Shown one piece after another: positions 51,378 to 60,900 of a DNA stretch of 64,000 bases (the stretch's first letter is position 1; every line of letters begins with the position of its first letter). Where the stretch lies: NCBI GenBank assembly GCA_964616825.1, contig CAZTSX010000005.1, positions 1 through 64,000 on the forward strand, in the 5' to 3' direction. The notes under the pieces were generated by a model, which did not search any database, was not told where the DNA came from, and worked only from the letters and a program-made list of their open reading frames with translations. The position numbers and the translations under genes are program-made. The stretch comes from QYOJ01 sp964616825. GTDB taxonomy: Bacteria > Bacteroidota > Bacteroidia > Bacteroidales > FEN-979.

Positions 51378-53084
51378 TTAATTAATCTTAACAATTCTGG
51401 TTGTGGTTGAATGGGTTCCCGCACGCAAGCGACAAAAATAATATCCTGCTGTTAATTTATCCCCTGTAATATCAATTGAATAGAAACCAGCTGGCTGATT
51501 TTCGCTGATGAGTATGTGAATTACCTGTCCGCAGATATCAATAATTTCCAGGGTTACCTGGCAGGAGGATGGGATTGTGTATCGGATCGTTGTTTGATCA
51601 ACAAAAGGATTAGGATAATTTGTCAGAGAGATCAGATTTTGCTTTTCATGATCTTCAACCGCAACATATTGTGGGATGATGTGACCATAATAGACGTCCT
51701 GTTCGCCATTAAATGTATTGGCCCACGCCAGGTGAGCACTTGTCTCATCCGACTCCATGTCGAAATAATCCCCCATTTTATCCTGCTGAGGCCAACCAAG
51801 ATGCGGATCAAACTCATCGGAGAGTCGTTGGTTCACTGACCAGCTCTCTCCCTGATCATCAGAAAAGGAGTAGTATAGTGATGAAAAGTAGGTTCCTGGA
51901 AGAGCATCTCTGGTGTCGAGCCACACCGCATCAATCCGTCCGTTTGGAGCTACTGACATGGTGCCGAACCATTGGATATTGTAGTTTCCCAGATCATCGT
52001 TAATCCGAGTCGGAGCGCTCCAGGTCTCTCCTCCATCTGTGCTCCTGGCAAACATTACATCGGCTGGGTCACTGATTGAGTTACGGGCCATCGAAGCAAG
52101 TACATATACGTTTCCCCTTCCGGCTCCTTCTGATCGATCCACATCAATATATGACTGGCCAAGCAATCCAGCAGGATTTACAGGATTTTGGAAGTCCAAA
52201 TAACCATCCATCTCAACCTGCTCGGAAAAATCCCAATAAACAGGATAGGCTGGGTTCTGAGCTGTTGTTGATTTCACAACAACCAAACCATCCCATGGAA
52301 AAGCACCTACGACATATAATTCACCATCCGGTCCAACAGCCATGGTCCCCCAGTAAGGATTCCCATCTACCTCCTCACAAAATTCAAACGAGTTCCCATT
52401 ATCAGTCGAACGAGTTGAGAAACCCGGGGGGCACATGCTATAGTAAGATGTCCAGAAGGAGTAAATGTTACCAGCTCCAACTCCTTCCCCTTTATCAATC
52501 ACCATCCACTGTTTATCTCCTCCTTTGGCATCGACACCCGGATCCCAGATAACACCTCCGTTATCACTTTTAAACACCTGGCAGGAATAGATACCGCTAT
52601 TCGCTGTCAGGCTGTTGTAGTAGATATTCCCATCAGAATCGCTATCAAGTACCGGGTCGGACCGAAAAACACCCGGTTCAATTACACCCGGGAAAGTCCA
52701 TGATTGACCTGCGTCTGAGGTATAAGCGTAACCTGCCTGCCTGAAATTACTGTAGATATTATCAAACTGTCGCCAGCCGATGACCATATTGTCAGGATTG
52801 GTTGGATCTATGCCAAGAGAAGGCTCATTTGCAGCATCACCAAGAATATTCTCTCCACTCGCATTCACATTGACCTGAATCGTAAAAAAACTGGCCCCCT
52901 TATTAACATAGCCTGCTTTAGCATTTCTCTGGTCATGGGTATTTTGCAGATAGCTGTCATCAGGAAGCTCCTGGTGCGCGGATGCACGTTCTTTGGTATA
53001 GTTTGCAACCTGGGCATAAGAGAGTATTGGTACTGCCATCAGAAATAAGCACAGTAGTTTGATTCGTTTGTTCAGTTTTCTCAT
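51378..53084 (-). CDS. Exported sialidase-fold (BNR) protein with type IX sorting domain
   Basis: 568 residues: signal peptide (about 1-25, SYAQ), a six-bladed propeller region with BNR/Asp-box repeats (SDAGQSWTF, SDNGGVIWDPG, STDNGNSF, STDGGETWSAP, SDDQGESWSVN), then a C-terminal sorting domain (about 495-568: NYPNPFVDQTTIRYTI ... ITGDKLTAGYYFCRLRAG ... IVKIN). The usual sialidase Arg triad is not obvious, so enzymatic activity is uncertain; many such propellers only bind glycans. Export is by the type IX system. The lumazine-binding-like pseudogene follows after 12 bases. Confidence 0.82.
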   Translation of the reverse strand: MRKLNKRIKLLCLFLMAVPILSYAQVANYTKERASAHQELPDDSYLQNTHDQRNAKAGYVNKGASFFTIQVNVNASGENILGDAANEPSLGIDPTNPDNMVIGWRQFDNIYSNFRQAGYAYTSDAGQSWTFPGVIEPGVFRSDPVLDSDSDGNIYYNSLTANSGIYSCQVFKSDNGGVIWDPGVDAKGGDKQWMVIDKGEGVGAGNIYSFWTSYYSMCPPGFSTRSTDNGNSFEFCEEVDGNPYWGTMAVGPDGELYVVGAFPWDGLVVVKSTTAQNPAYPVYWDFSEQVEMDGYLDFQNPVNPAGLLGQSYIDVDRSEGAGRGNVYVLASMARNSISDPADVMFARSTDGGETWSAPTRINDDLGNYNIQWFGTMSVAPNGRIDAVWLDTRDALPGTYFSSLYYSFSDDQGESWSVNQRLSDEFDPHLGWPQQDKMGDYFDMESDETSAHLAWANTFNGEQDVYYGHIIPQYVAVEDHEKQNLISLTNYPNPFVDQTTIRYTIPSSCQVTLEIIDICGQVIHILISENQPAGFYSIDITGDKLTAGYYFCRLRAGTHSTTTRIVKIN

Positions 53085-53098
53085 AAGTTGTAATTTTG
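53067..53098 (+). promoter_or_regulatory. Promoter of the M64 peptidase / glycyl radical operon
   Basis: TTTG at 53067-53070, 20 bases, then TAATTTTG at 53091-53098. The start point would be near 53105, about 10 bases before the ATG at 53115. On the other strand TATTTTTG at 53101-53108 is a -7 element for the divergent BNR gene, without a clear -33. Confidence 0.6.
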
Positions 53099-53114
53099 AA
53101 CAAAAATAAGCACT

Positions 53115-54434
53115 ATGATCCGTTTTGCGTTTATTCTGATCACTATTTTTTTTACATACCTGCTTTATTCACAAGATCTTTCCTCTAAACTTTTTACGGA
53201 ACAGACCCAGACTGAGAGCGAATACAATCGATTTTTCTCCAATCATACGCTGCGTATCGATTATCTCCTTGCCGGCAACGACCGGGAGTGTGCGGTTTAC
53301 CTGTGGCAGGTAAAGGAAGAACCCTATTGGGGAGGGCCTCATAACAACCTGATAGATCCCTGGAACTCGGGGAACTACAGGTTCTCAGTATACGATACGG
53401 CCACAGATAAGCTTCTTTACCGTAAGGGATTCTCATCGCTTTTTGAAGAGTTCCAGGGTACACAGGAGGCCAAGCAGCTTAGCCGGGCTTACCCGATGAC
53501 AGCTACCATGCCTTACCCTCTTTACCCTGTACGTTTTGAGATTGACCACAGGAATAATGAGACCGGTCAGTTCGAATCTCTTTTCTCGCTTTTCGTCAAT
53601 CCTCATAATCATTTCATTATCCATGAAGAAGTTACCCTTTTCCCTTTTACCCGAATCAGCGATCACGGAGCATCTGATACGCTGCTGGATATTGCATTGA
53701 TCGCAGAAGGATACACCAACAACGAGATTACGAAATTCAGAGATGATGCCAGGCGTATTACCGATTACATGATGTCGGTAGAGCCTTATGCTTCATATAA
53801 GCATAAGATCAACGTCTATGCCATTGAGTCTCCTTCGGTCGAATCGGGTGTGGATATCCCTGGTCAGAGAAAGTACGCAAATACCAATGTCAACAGCAGC
53901 TTTTACACATTTGGCAGCGAGCGTTATCTGACTACTCCTGATACCTGGAGCATGCGTGATATTGCAGCTAATGTCCCATATGATCAAATCATCATCCTGA
54001 GTAATAGCAAGAAATATGGGGGTGGCGGATTTTATAACCACTATTGCCAGAGTACCGTAGATAACTTGGAAAGTGAGATTGTTACGGTCCATGAGTTTGG
54101 CCATGCATTCGGTGGGCTTGCGGATGAATATGTTGGAGGCGTTAATTACGATGGTTTTTATAACCTGCAGGTGGAGCCCTGGGAGCCAAATATCACGACA
54201 ACGATCGATTTCAGTTCCAAATGGCGTTCGATGATTTCAGATACGATACCTCTTCCCACTCCGCGCGATTCAACTTACAGTAACGTTATTGGCCTGTTTG
54301 AGGGCGGAGGATACCTGGATAAAGGAATTTATAGCCCGGTGATGAACTGTCGTATGAAAGATAATAGCGCCAGCGAATTTTGTCCGGTCTGCCAGGAAGC
54401 CATTCGTCAGAAAATCCTTTTTTATTGTGACTAA
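53115..54434 (+). CDS. Exported M64 (IgA-protease type) metallopeptidase
   Basis: 439 residues with a signal peptide (about 1-19). An N-terminal M64 propeptide/beta domain (to about 180) precedes the peptidase domain: DIALIAEGYTNNEITKFRDD near 195, and the zinc site HEFGHAFGGLADEY (about 327-340), with both His, catalytic Glu and a distal acidic ligand. The closing Cys-rich stretch (MNCRMKDNSASEFCPVCQEA) is typical. Founding members cleave IgA, but most Bacteroidota homologues are broad surface or periplasmic peptidases. The stop overlaps the activase start by eight bases. Confidence 0.9.
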   Translation: MIRFAFILITIFFTYLLYSQDLSSKLFTEQTQTESEYNRFFSNHTLRIDYLLAGNDRECAVYLWQVKEEPYWGGPHNNLIDPWNSGNYRFSVYDTATDKLLYRKGFSSLFEEFQGTQEAKQLSRAYPMTATMPYPLYPVRFEIDHRNNETGQFESLFSLFVNPHNHFIIHEEVTLFPFTRISDHGASDTLLDIALIAEGYTNNEITKFRDDARRITDYMMSVEPYASYKHKINVYAIESPSVESGVDIPGQRKYANTNVNSSFYTFGSERYLTTPDTWSMRDIAANVPYDQIIILSNSKKYGGGGFYNHYCQSTVDNLESEIVTVHEFGHAFGGLADEYVGGVNYDGFYNLQVEPWEPNITTTIDFSSKWRSMISDTIPLPTPRDSTYSNVIGLFEGGGYLDKGIYSPVMNCRMKDNSASEFCPVCQEAIRQKILFYCD

Positions 54435-55293
54435 AGGGCTCATTTTTGATATCAAGCGATTTGCCGTCCACGATGGTCCCGGCATCAGAACTACCGTGTT
54501 TTTTAAAGGATGCCCGCTCTCCTGCACCTGGTGTCACAACCCGGAAAGTCGTTCTCCTGATCCGGAAAAATCCACCAAACATATCAGCCTCAACGGAATC
54601 ACTTTTGAGAAGGAAGAGATAGCCGGGAGGGAGATGACCGTAAAGGAACTCCTAAATGAAGTGGAGCGGGACCGGATCTTTTTTGAAGAATCGGGTGGCG
54701 GAGTTACGCTTTCTGGCGGAGAGCCGCTGTTTCAGATCGATTTCTGCCGGGAGTTGCTTCAAACGCTTAAGAAGAGTGAGTTACACACCGCATTGGATAC
54801 AACAGGATATGCTTCCCCGGAAGAGATCCAGTCGATTATCCCCTATGCAGATCTGTTTCTTTATGATCTGAAGTTAATGGATGATAGTGAACATAAGAAA
54901 CATACAGGTGTTTCCAATCAAGCCATCCTGGAAAACCTAACAACCCTTCTGGAATCAGGGAAACAGGTCATCATCCGCCTCCCTGTTATCCCCGGAATCA
55001 CAGACACCCAACTCAATATTCGTTCAGTCATTGATTTTCTGGGATCTATGCAACACAACACAAACTCACCATTGCCGCGTCACTTTGTTCCTCGCAATGA
55101 CATTACTCACCAGTTCACCGGTTCACCAATTGAAGTACATCTCCTCCCCTATCATACCACTGCAAAAAACAAGTACCGTCGGTTTTATTTTAACGACAAT
55201 ATGAAACCGGAGGTTTCTGTCAGCAAAGAGAAAATAACTCAACTCAAGGGAGAGATTGAGAAGGCTGGATTCCAGGTGAAAGTAGGCGGTTAA
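54427..55293 (+). CDS. Glycyl-radical enzyme activating protein (radical SAM)
   Basis: 288 residues from GTG at 54427, inside the end of the M64 gene. FAVHDGPGIRTTVFFKGCPL leads into the CxxxCxxC site CPLSCTWC near residue 30. GGVTLSGGEPLFQ and HTALDTTGY follow the family order. The extra ferredoxin-like Cys cluster seen in many dehydratase activases is missing, giving a PflA-like short form. Residues about 205-235 are replaced by a repeat-derived insert encoded by bases about 55050-55130. It should install the glycyl radical on the enzyme encoded 211 bases downstream. Confidence 0.88.
   Translation: MTKGLIFDIKRFAVHDGPGIRTTVFFKGCPLSCTWCHNPESRSPDPEKSTKHISLNGITFEKEEIAGREMTVKELLNEVERDRIFFEESGGGVTLSGGEPLFQIDFCRELLQTLKKSELHTALDTTGYASPEEIQSIIPYADLFLYDLKLMDDSEHKKHTGVSNQAILENLTTLLESGKQVIIRLPVIPGITDTQLNIRSVIDFLGSMQHNTNSPLPRHFVPRNDITHQFTGSPIEVHLLPYHTTAKNKYRRFYFNDNMKPEVSVSKEKITQLKGEIEKAGFQVKVGG
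55071..55101. repeat. Palindromic element, coding copy 2
   Basis: 31 bases with complementary outer arms ATTGC (55071-55075) and GCAAT (55095-55099). It is the same element as at 60966-60996 in the same orientation, and is read in frame within the activase gene as about ten residues (LPRHFVPRND). An octamer array follows directly. Confidence 0.65.
55106..55129. repeat. Octamer array in coding sequence (TTCACCnn x3)
   Basis: CTCACCAG, TTCACCGG and TTCACCAA in 8-base register. The total of 24 bases keeps the reading frame. A four-unit version of the same array lies in the transglutaminase gene at 59834-59865. Confidence 0.6.
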
Positions 55294-55504
55294 TCCGCAT
55301 TGTTAATCCCTGGCAAAGCAGCTAACTTCCGATGGCCCGTTTCGTATCCGTGGCTCCTGGTAAAGGGGTAGAATGTTTCATGGGAAGGCTCTCGTTGATT
55401 TAAAACAAATGTACAACTATCCTGACAGATCATCCGGGTAAACTGTTTTTAGATTATTTTTGCAGGTGGAGAGGAAAAAAGTGGGGAAGTAGGGAAGTGA
55501 AGAT
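55294..55504. other. Spacer between activase and glycyl radical enzyme genes
   Basis: 211 bases with no open frame of note. A -7-like TATTTTTG lies at 55455-55462, about 43 bases before the start, without a TTG at the -33 distance. The end (about 55469-55503) is purine-rich. The enzyme gene may have its own promoter here as well as readthrough from the M64/activase genes. Confidence 0.4.
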
Positions 55505-57898
55505 ATGATGAACAGCAGGATCAATAAACTTCGTGAGCAAAGCCTGAATGCGGTGAACTGCATCAGTGCGGAACGGGCCTTGCTGGTGACCGAACTATAT
55601 CAGTCAGAGATAGACAAAGAGGTTTCAGTGCCTGTCATGCGTGCAATGACCCTTGAACATATCCTGAAAAACAAATCCATCTGCATCAACGAAGGAGAGT
55701 TGATCGTGGGAGAGCGGGGCCCTGCCCCTAAAGCCTGTCCTACCTATCCTGAAATCAACGTTCATTCACTAAAGGACCTGGAAATTCTGGATTCACGCAA
55801 AAAAGTCTCTTTTAAGACAGACGAAGAGACAAAAAGGATCTATACTGAAAAGATTATCCCTTTCTGGTCGGGGAAGAGTAGCCGTGACCGGATTATGCAA
55901 GCGATGGAACAGGAGTGGCTGGATGCTTATAAAGCAGGAGTATTTACTGAATTCCAGGAACAACGGGCACCAGGACATACTGTTGCAGGAGATAAGATTT
56001 ACAAAAAGGGGATGCTGGAACTGATAGAAGAGATACGTGATACGCGAAGCGCGATAAAGAGGGATACCGATTCTGAAGGCGAAGCGAAGAACGAAGAGCG
56101 AAAAGCTAACAGCGAAGAACTAAAAGCGATGGAAATTGCAGCACAAGCAAGTATTAAGTTTGCCCACCGGTATGCTGATGCCCTTGAGAAACTGGCTAAA
56201 AGTGAAATTCGAAATTCGAAATTCGAAATTCGTAGATCGGAGATTGAGGAACTTGTTCGGATCTGCCGACGTGTTCCTGCTAATGCTCCACAAAGCTTCC
56301 ACGAAGCGTTACAGCATTACTGGTTCATTCACATTGGAGTAATCACAGAACTCAATCCCTGGGATTCATTCAATCCCGGACGGCTCGACCAGCACCTCTA
56401 CCCGTTCTATCGACGAGAGATTGATGCCGGCACATTAACGAAAGAGAGGGCTGAAGAATTATTGCAAAGTTTCTGGATCAAATTCAACAATCATCCGGCA
56501 CCGCCAAAGATAGGAGTCACGGCCCAGGAGAGTAATACCTATACTGATTTTTCTCTGATTAACCTGGGCGGTGTTACACCTGACGGTGAAGATGGCGTTA
56601 ACGAACTTACGTTTCTCATCCTGGATGTCATCGAAGAGATGCGACTGGTTCAGCCCAGCTCCATGGTGCAAGTCAGTAAGGGGAACCCTGACAGCCTCAT
56701 TGAACGCGCACTCAGGATCACCAAAACCGGATTTGGGCAACCCTCCTATTTCAACACCGATGCGATAGTCCAGGAACTGGTCAGACAAGGAAAAACGCTT
56801 GCAGATGCCCGAAACGGAGGAGCCAGCGGTTGTGTGGAAACGGGCGCTTTCGGAACAGAAGCCTATATCCTGTCAGGATACTTCAACCTCTCTAAGGTAT
56901 TGGAGATAACGCTTCATAACGGAATCGATCCCCGGACACAAAAACAGATCGGACCAGCGACCGGGAATCCGGCATCCTTCTCCTCATTTGAGGAGTTGAT
57001 CGCAGCCTACGAGACCCAGCTAAATCATTTTATCGATATAAAGATCAAAGGCAACAATACCATTCACAGCATCTTTGCTGAATCGTTACCGGCCCCGTTC
57101 CTCTCTCTCATCATCGACGACTGCATTACCAATGGAAAAGATTACAACGCCGGAGGCGCCCGCTACAACACTACATACATTCAGGGTGTTGGTCTGGGAA
57201 GCATTACCGACTCGTTGACAGCTATTAAATATCATGTGTTTGATCAGCAAACGATATCGATTAACGGCTTCCTTGATGCCCTTGAAAAAGATTTTACTGA
57301 TTATGATGAATTCCGGGCCGAATTGGTTTACAATACACCGAAATACGGTAATGATGAGGATTATGCCGACGATCAGGCAACGAAGGTATTTGAGATGTTT
57401 TATGAAGCTGTTGATGGGCGTCCAACATCGATCGGCGGCATCCACCGGATCAACATGCTTCCTACAACTTCTCATGTCTATTTTGGGAGTGTAATCGGAG
57501 CACTGCCTGATGGCAGGAAGGCAGGACAGCCACTCTCGGAGGGCATCTCTCCCTTTCAGGGCGCCGACACAAAAGGGCCTACAGCTGTCCTGATCTCTGC
57601 TGCTAAAATCGACCATCTGAGAACGGGTGGAACTCTTCTGAATCAAAAGTTCACTCCGGAATTTTTTGAAGGAGAGGAGGCGATAGACAAGCTTACTTCC
57701 CTCGTTCGCAGCTACTTTCAGATGAATGGACACCACATTCAGTTCAATGTCGTTTCGGCCGAAACACTGAAAGATGCGCAAAAATATCCTGAGAAATACC
57801 GGGATCTGATCGTCCGGGTAGCAGGATACAGCGATTATTTTAACGATCTGGGTGAAGAGTTACAGAATGAGATTATCCGTCGAACGGAACAGGGATGA
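55505..57898 (+). CDS. Glycyl radical enzyme, dehydratase/PFL2-like
   Basis: 797 residues. The thiyl site is GGASGCVETGAFG (single Cys followed by Val-Glu, near residue 440), and the radical glycine lies in VRVAGYSDYFNDLGEELQ near the C-terminus. A single Cys rather than Cys-Cys rules out classical pyruvate formate-lyase; the Glu two residues on is the base used by diol, choline and hydroxyproline-type members. The substrate class is not resolved. No microcompartment genes are near. Two heptamer-built inserts, each 42 bases, lie in the coding region near residues 194-207 and 234-247, in a variable part of the fold. Its activase is just upstream. Confidence 0.88.
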   Translation: MMNSRINKLREQSLNAVNCISAERALLVTELYQSEIDKEVSVPVMRAMTLEHILKNKSICINEGELIVGERGPAPKACPTYPEINVHSLKDLEILDSRKKVSFKTDEETKRIYTEKIIPFWSGKSSRDRIMQAMEQEWLDAYKAGVFTEFQEQRAPGHTVAGDKIYKKGMLELIEEIRDTRSAIKRDTDSEGEAKNEERKANSEELKAMEIAAQASIKFAHRYADALEKLAKSEIRNSKFEIRRSEIEELVRICRRVPANAPQSFHEALQHYWFIHIGVITELNPWDSFNPGRLDQHLYPFYRREIDAGTLTKERAEELLQSFWIKFNNHPAPPKIGVTAQESNTYTDFSLINLGGVTPDGEDGVNELTFLILDVIEEMRLVQPSSMVQVSKGNPDSLIERALRITKTGFGQPSYFNTDAIVQELVRQGKTLADARNGGASGCVETGAFGTEAYILSGYFNLSKVLEITLHNGIDPRTQKQIGPATGNPASFSSFEELIAAYETQLNHFIDIKIKGNNTIHSIFAESLPAPFLSLIIDDCITNGKDYNAGGARYNTTYIQGVGLGSITDSLTAIKYHVFDQQTISINGFLDALEKDFTDYDEFRAELVYNTPKYGNDEDYADDQATKVFEMFYEAVDGRPTSIGGIHRINMLPTTSHVYFGSVIGALPDGRKAGQPLSEGISPFQGADTKGPTAVLISAAKIDHLRTGGTLLNQKFTPEFFEGEEAIDKLTSLVRSYFQMNGHHIQFNVVSAETLKDAQKYPEKYRDLIVRVAGYSDYFNDLGEELQNEIIRRTEQG
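56085..56126. repeat. Heptamer array in coding sequence (CGAAGAA x6)
   Basis: CGAAGAA, CGAAGAG, CGAAAAG, CTAACAG, CGAAGAA and CTAAAAG: six units, 42 bases, so 14 codons of charged residues (around KNEERKANSEELKA). Length is a multiple of three despite the 7-base unit. Confidence 0.7.
56204..56245. repeat. Heptamer array in coding sequence (GAAATTC x6)
   Basis: Four perfect GAAATTC units (56204-56231) and two drifted ones (GTAGATC, GGAGATT): again 42 bases, 14 codons, encoding EIRNSKFEIRRSEI. Because 7 is not a multiple of 3 the repeat is read through all three phases without a stop. Confidence 0.8.
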
Positions 57899-57945
57899 AG
57901 GATTGCCATGATATTGCCATACATTAATATAAATAACCATATTTA

Positions 57946-60900
57946 ATGAAAAATCTACCACAAGCAACATCCAACAGTCTGAAAACCACCCGCCTGGTCA
58001 TTCGGATCTTTGCCTCCCTGATCACACTGTTTTACTTGCTTGTTTTTGTCCCTAAATTCATTCAGACGCTTTTAGGAGATGCTCCCGAAAGCCCTCCTGG
58101 CGCTGACTGGGAAGGAAGCATGGTCACGGTTTCATTTCTGATCTTCATTTTGGGATATATAGTCACATGGTGGCGGGGGCTTGTCGGAGGAATCATTATC
58201 GCTATTGGAGGTGTCCTGATGTTTTTCACCCACATGCTTTCTGCCAGCGGTGAGTTCGAGTTCCTGCCTTTCTTTGTATTCTCCGGACCAATGCTCCTTT
58301 GCGGGATCCTGTATTTGGTCTTCTGGTGGAAAAAGATGAAGCCCTTACTTACATTATTTCTGGCATTTACACTATTTGTACCGCTCTCCTGTAACCAGGG
58401 AGACCATTTTATCTCCGATCCGCAATATCGAAAAAAAGTAAAAGAACAATTCGACAAACAGGTGGAGATTGCTGCCACTCGTTCCGACACATTGTTCAAC
58501 ATATTTGATCAGGAATTGAGCACAGAAGAGGAGGAAGCGCTGGAGTTTCTTTATGCCTATATGTCGCTGAACGACCTGGCTGACTATAACGGAGAGTTTT
58601 TCCTGAAGAATATCAGAAGTTCACTGGCTGCCAGAGATACCTTCAGCTGGGGGAAAACGGTTCCTGAAGTAATTTTCCGTCATTTTGTATTACCAATACG
58701 TGTAAACAATGAAAACCTCGACTCTTCCCGCTGGGTGTTTTTCGCCGGGCTAAAAGACAGGATCAAAGGGATGTCGATGAGGGATGCAGCGCTGGAGGTG
58801 AATCATTGGTGTCACGAGAAAGTGATCTATAAAGGATCTGATATCCGTACCTCCTCCCCTCTGGCAACGGTTAAGACTGCCTACGGCCGCTGCGGTGAAG
58901 AGTCTACATTCACTACCGCTGCTATGCGAGCTGTTGGTATCCCTGCACGTCAATGCTATACCCCTCGATGGGCCCATTGCGACGATAACCATGCATGGGT
59001 AGAGGTGTGGGTTGATGGTGATTGGCATTACCTGGGTGCATGCGAGCCGGAACCGGAACTCGATATGGGCTGGTTCACAGGTCCGGGTAAGCAGGCGATG
59101 CTGGTTAACACCAACGTATTTGGCGACTACGATGGGCCGGAAGATATCCTGTTGAAAGATGAACGTTATACCCGGATCAATATCCTGCCCAATTATACGG
59201 AAACCAAGCGAATCTATGCCGTAGTCAGCAGTACTTCAAATCAACGACTTGCCAATACAGATATCGAATTTCAACTCTATAACTATGGCGAATTCTATCC
59301 GTTGCTCCAAACCAAAACAGACAAAAATGGGATTGCTTCTATCCTGACTGGTTATGGCGACCTCCTGGTATGGGCTGCCAAAGGAAAGAAGTTCGGCTTT
59401 GCCAAAGCAGATGTCAGACAAATCGATACCGTCTTTGTGATCCTGGAACTTATGACAAGCGTTACTGGCAGCCTGGAGATCGACTTTGTTCCGCCTGTGA
59501 AGCAGGAGGTTAAAAACCAGGCAACCGACTCCATGCGAGCCGTAAACACCGAAAGGCTGAAATTTGAAGATCATCTCCGTACCTCATACGAAGCCACATT
59601 CATCGACTCCTCAAAAGCATACAGACTGGCGCAAACACTTGAAGTAGATCCAGCTAAACTCTGGCCTGTGCTGAAACAGAGTCGCGGAAACTGGAGAGAG
59701 ATCATTGATTTCGTTAGCGAAACACCCGATTCGCTTCGCCAGTGGATATTTCCTCTGTTGGATGCTGTCTCTGAAAAAGACCTGCGTGATATCTCTCCAG
59801 TTGTTCTTTTAGATGCAATCATGAACACAAATACTCACCAGTTCAACAGTTCACCAGTTGACCTGGTCTCGTATACAATGAATCCCCGTGTCGATAATGA
59901 ATGGTTGAAGCCTTATCATAGCTATTTAAGAGAGAAATTTTCCAACCGGTTTATTGCTGACGCTCGATTGAACCCTGAAACGGTTTCTGACTGGATCAAA
60001 CTCAACATCAAAGTTGATAAAAAGGCCAATTACAGCAAGTCGCCAATCACGCCGGTAGGAGTCTATGAATTAACCATGGCCGATCCCCATTCCAGGGATA
60101 TTTTCTTTGTTGCCTTATGCCGGAGTTTTGGGATCCCGGCCCGCCTGGAGCAAGCCACAAAGGTCCCACAATATTACCAGGATAGCCTGTGGAAAGAGGT
60201 CTACTTTGAAGAACCGCCTGAAGAACCCGAACGGAATGCAACCCTGGTGTTGAGGAATGATCCGTCAAATTCGGTGAAACCTGAATATTACATCAACTAC
60301 ACGGTCGAACAACACAAAGATGGATTCTACCGGTCACTGGATTATGAGAACAGCCCGCAGGTAGAAAATTTTCCTTCTATATTTCAGTTAACTCCCGGCC
60401 CTGTTCTTATCGTTTTGGGAAACAGGCTCACTGACGGGACGGTCATGACAAGGATAACATTCCTCAATCTTCAAGCAGAGAAAGCGACCCACCTTCCTTT
60501 GACGTTGCGTAAAAGCCTGAGGCCTCCCCCTATTTTTGGTTCATTTGTCACTGGTCAGCTTAAAAACGACCTTCAGCAAACTGGTATTGATATCGGGACG
60601 TCAAGCGGCCTGGTCATGGCCTGGCTGGAGCCGGATGAAGAGCCGACAAAACATTTAGTGGATGACCTGCAGCGAAAGGCCGGGGAGTTTGAAGAATGGG
60701 ATGGGTCGCTTGTGCTGTTTTTACCGACCAGGGAGGAGATGGATCTTTTTATTCAGCGTGAAGGAAAGAGCCTTCCCAGAAATGTACAATACGGGATTCA
60801 TGCTGATTACTCGTTCGGCAAGTTATTTTATTCGCTTGACCTTCCTCTCTCCAGGAAATACCCGGTAGTGCTCTATATCAACCCGGCAGGGATCATCAAT

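Noticed and set aside
57086..57781. 231-residue leftward open frame
   Set aside because: Antisense shadow of the glycyl radical enzyme gene, whose glycyl and cysteine motifs prove the rightward frame.
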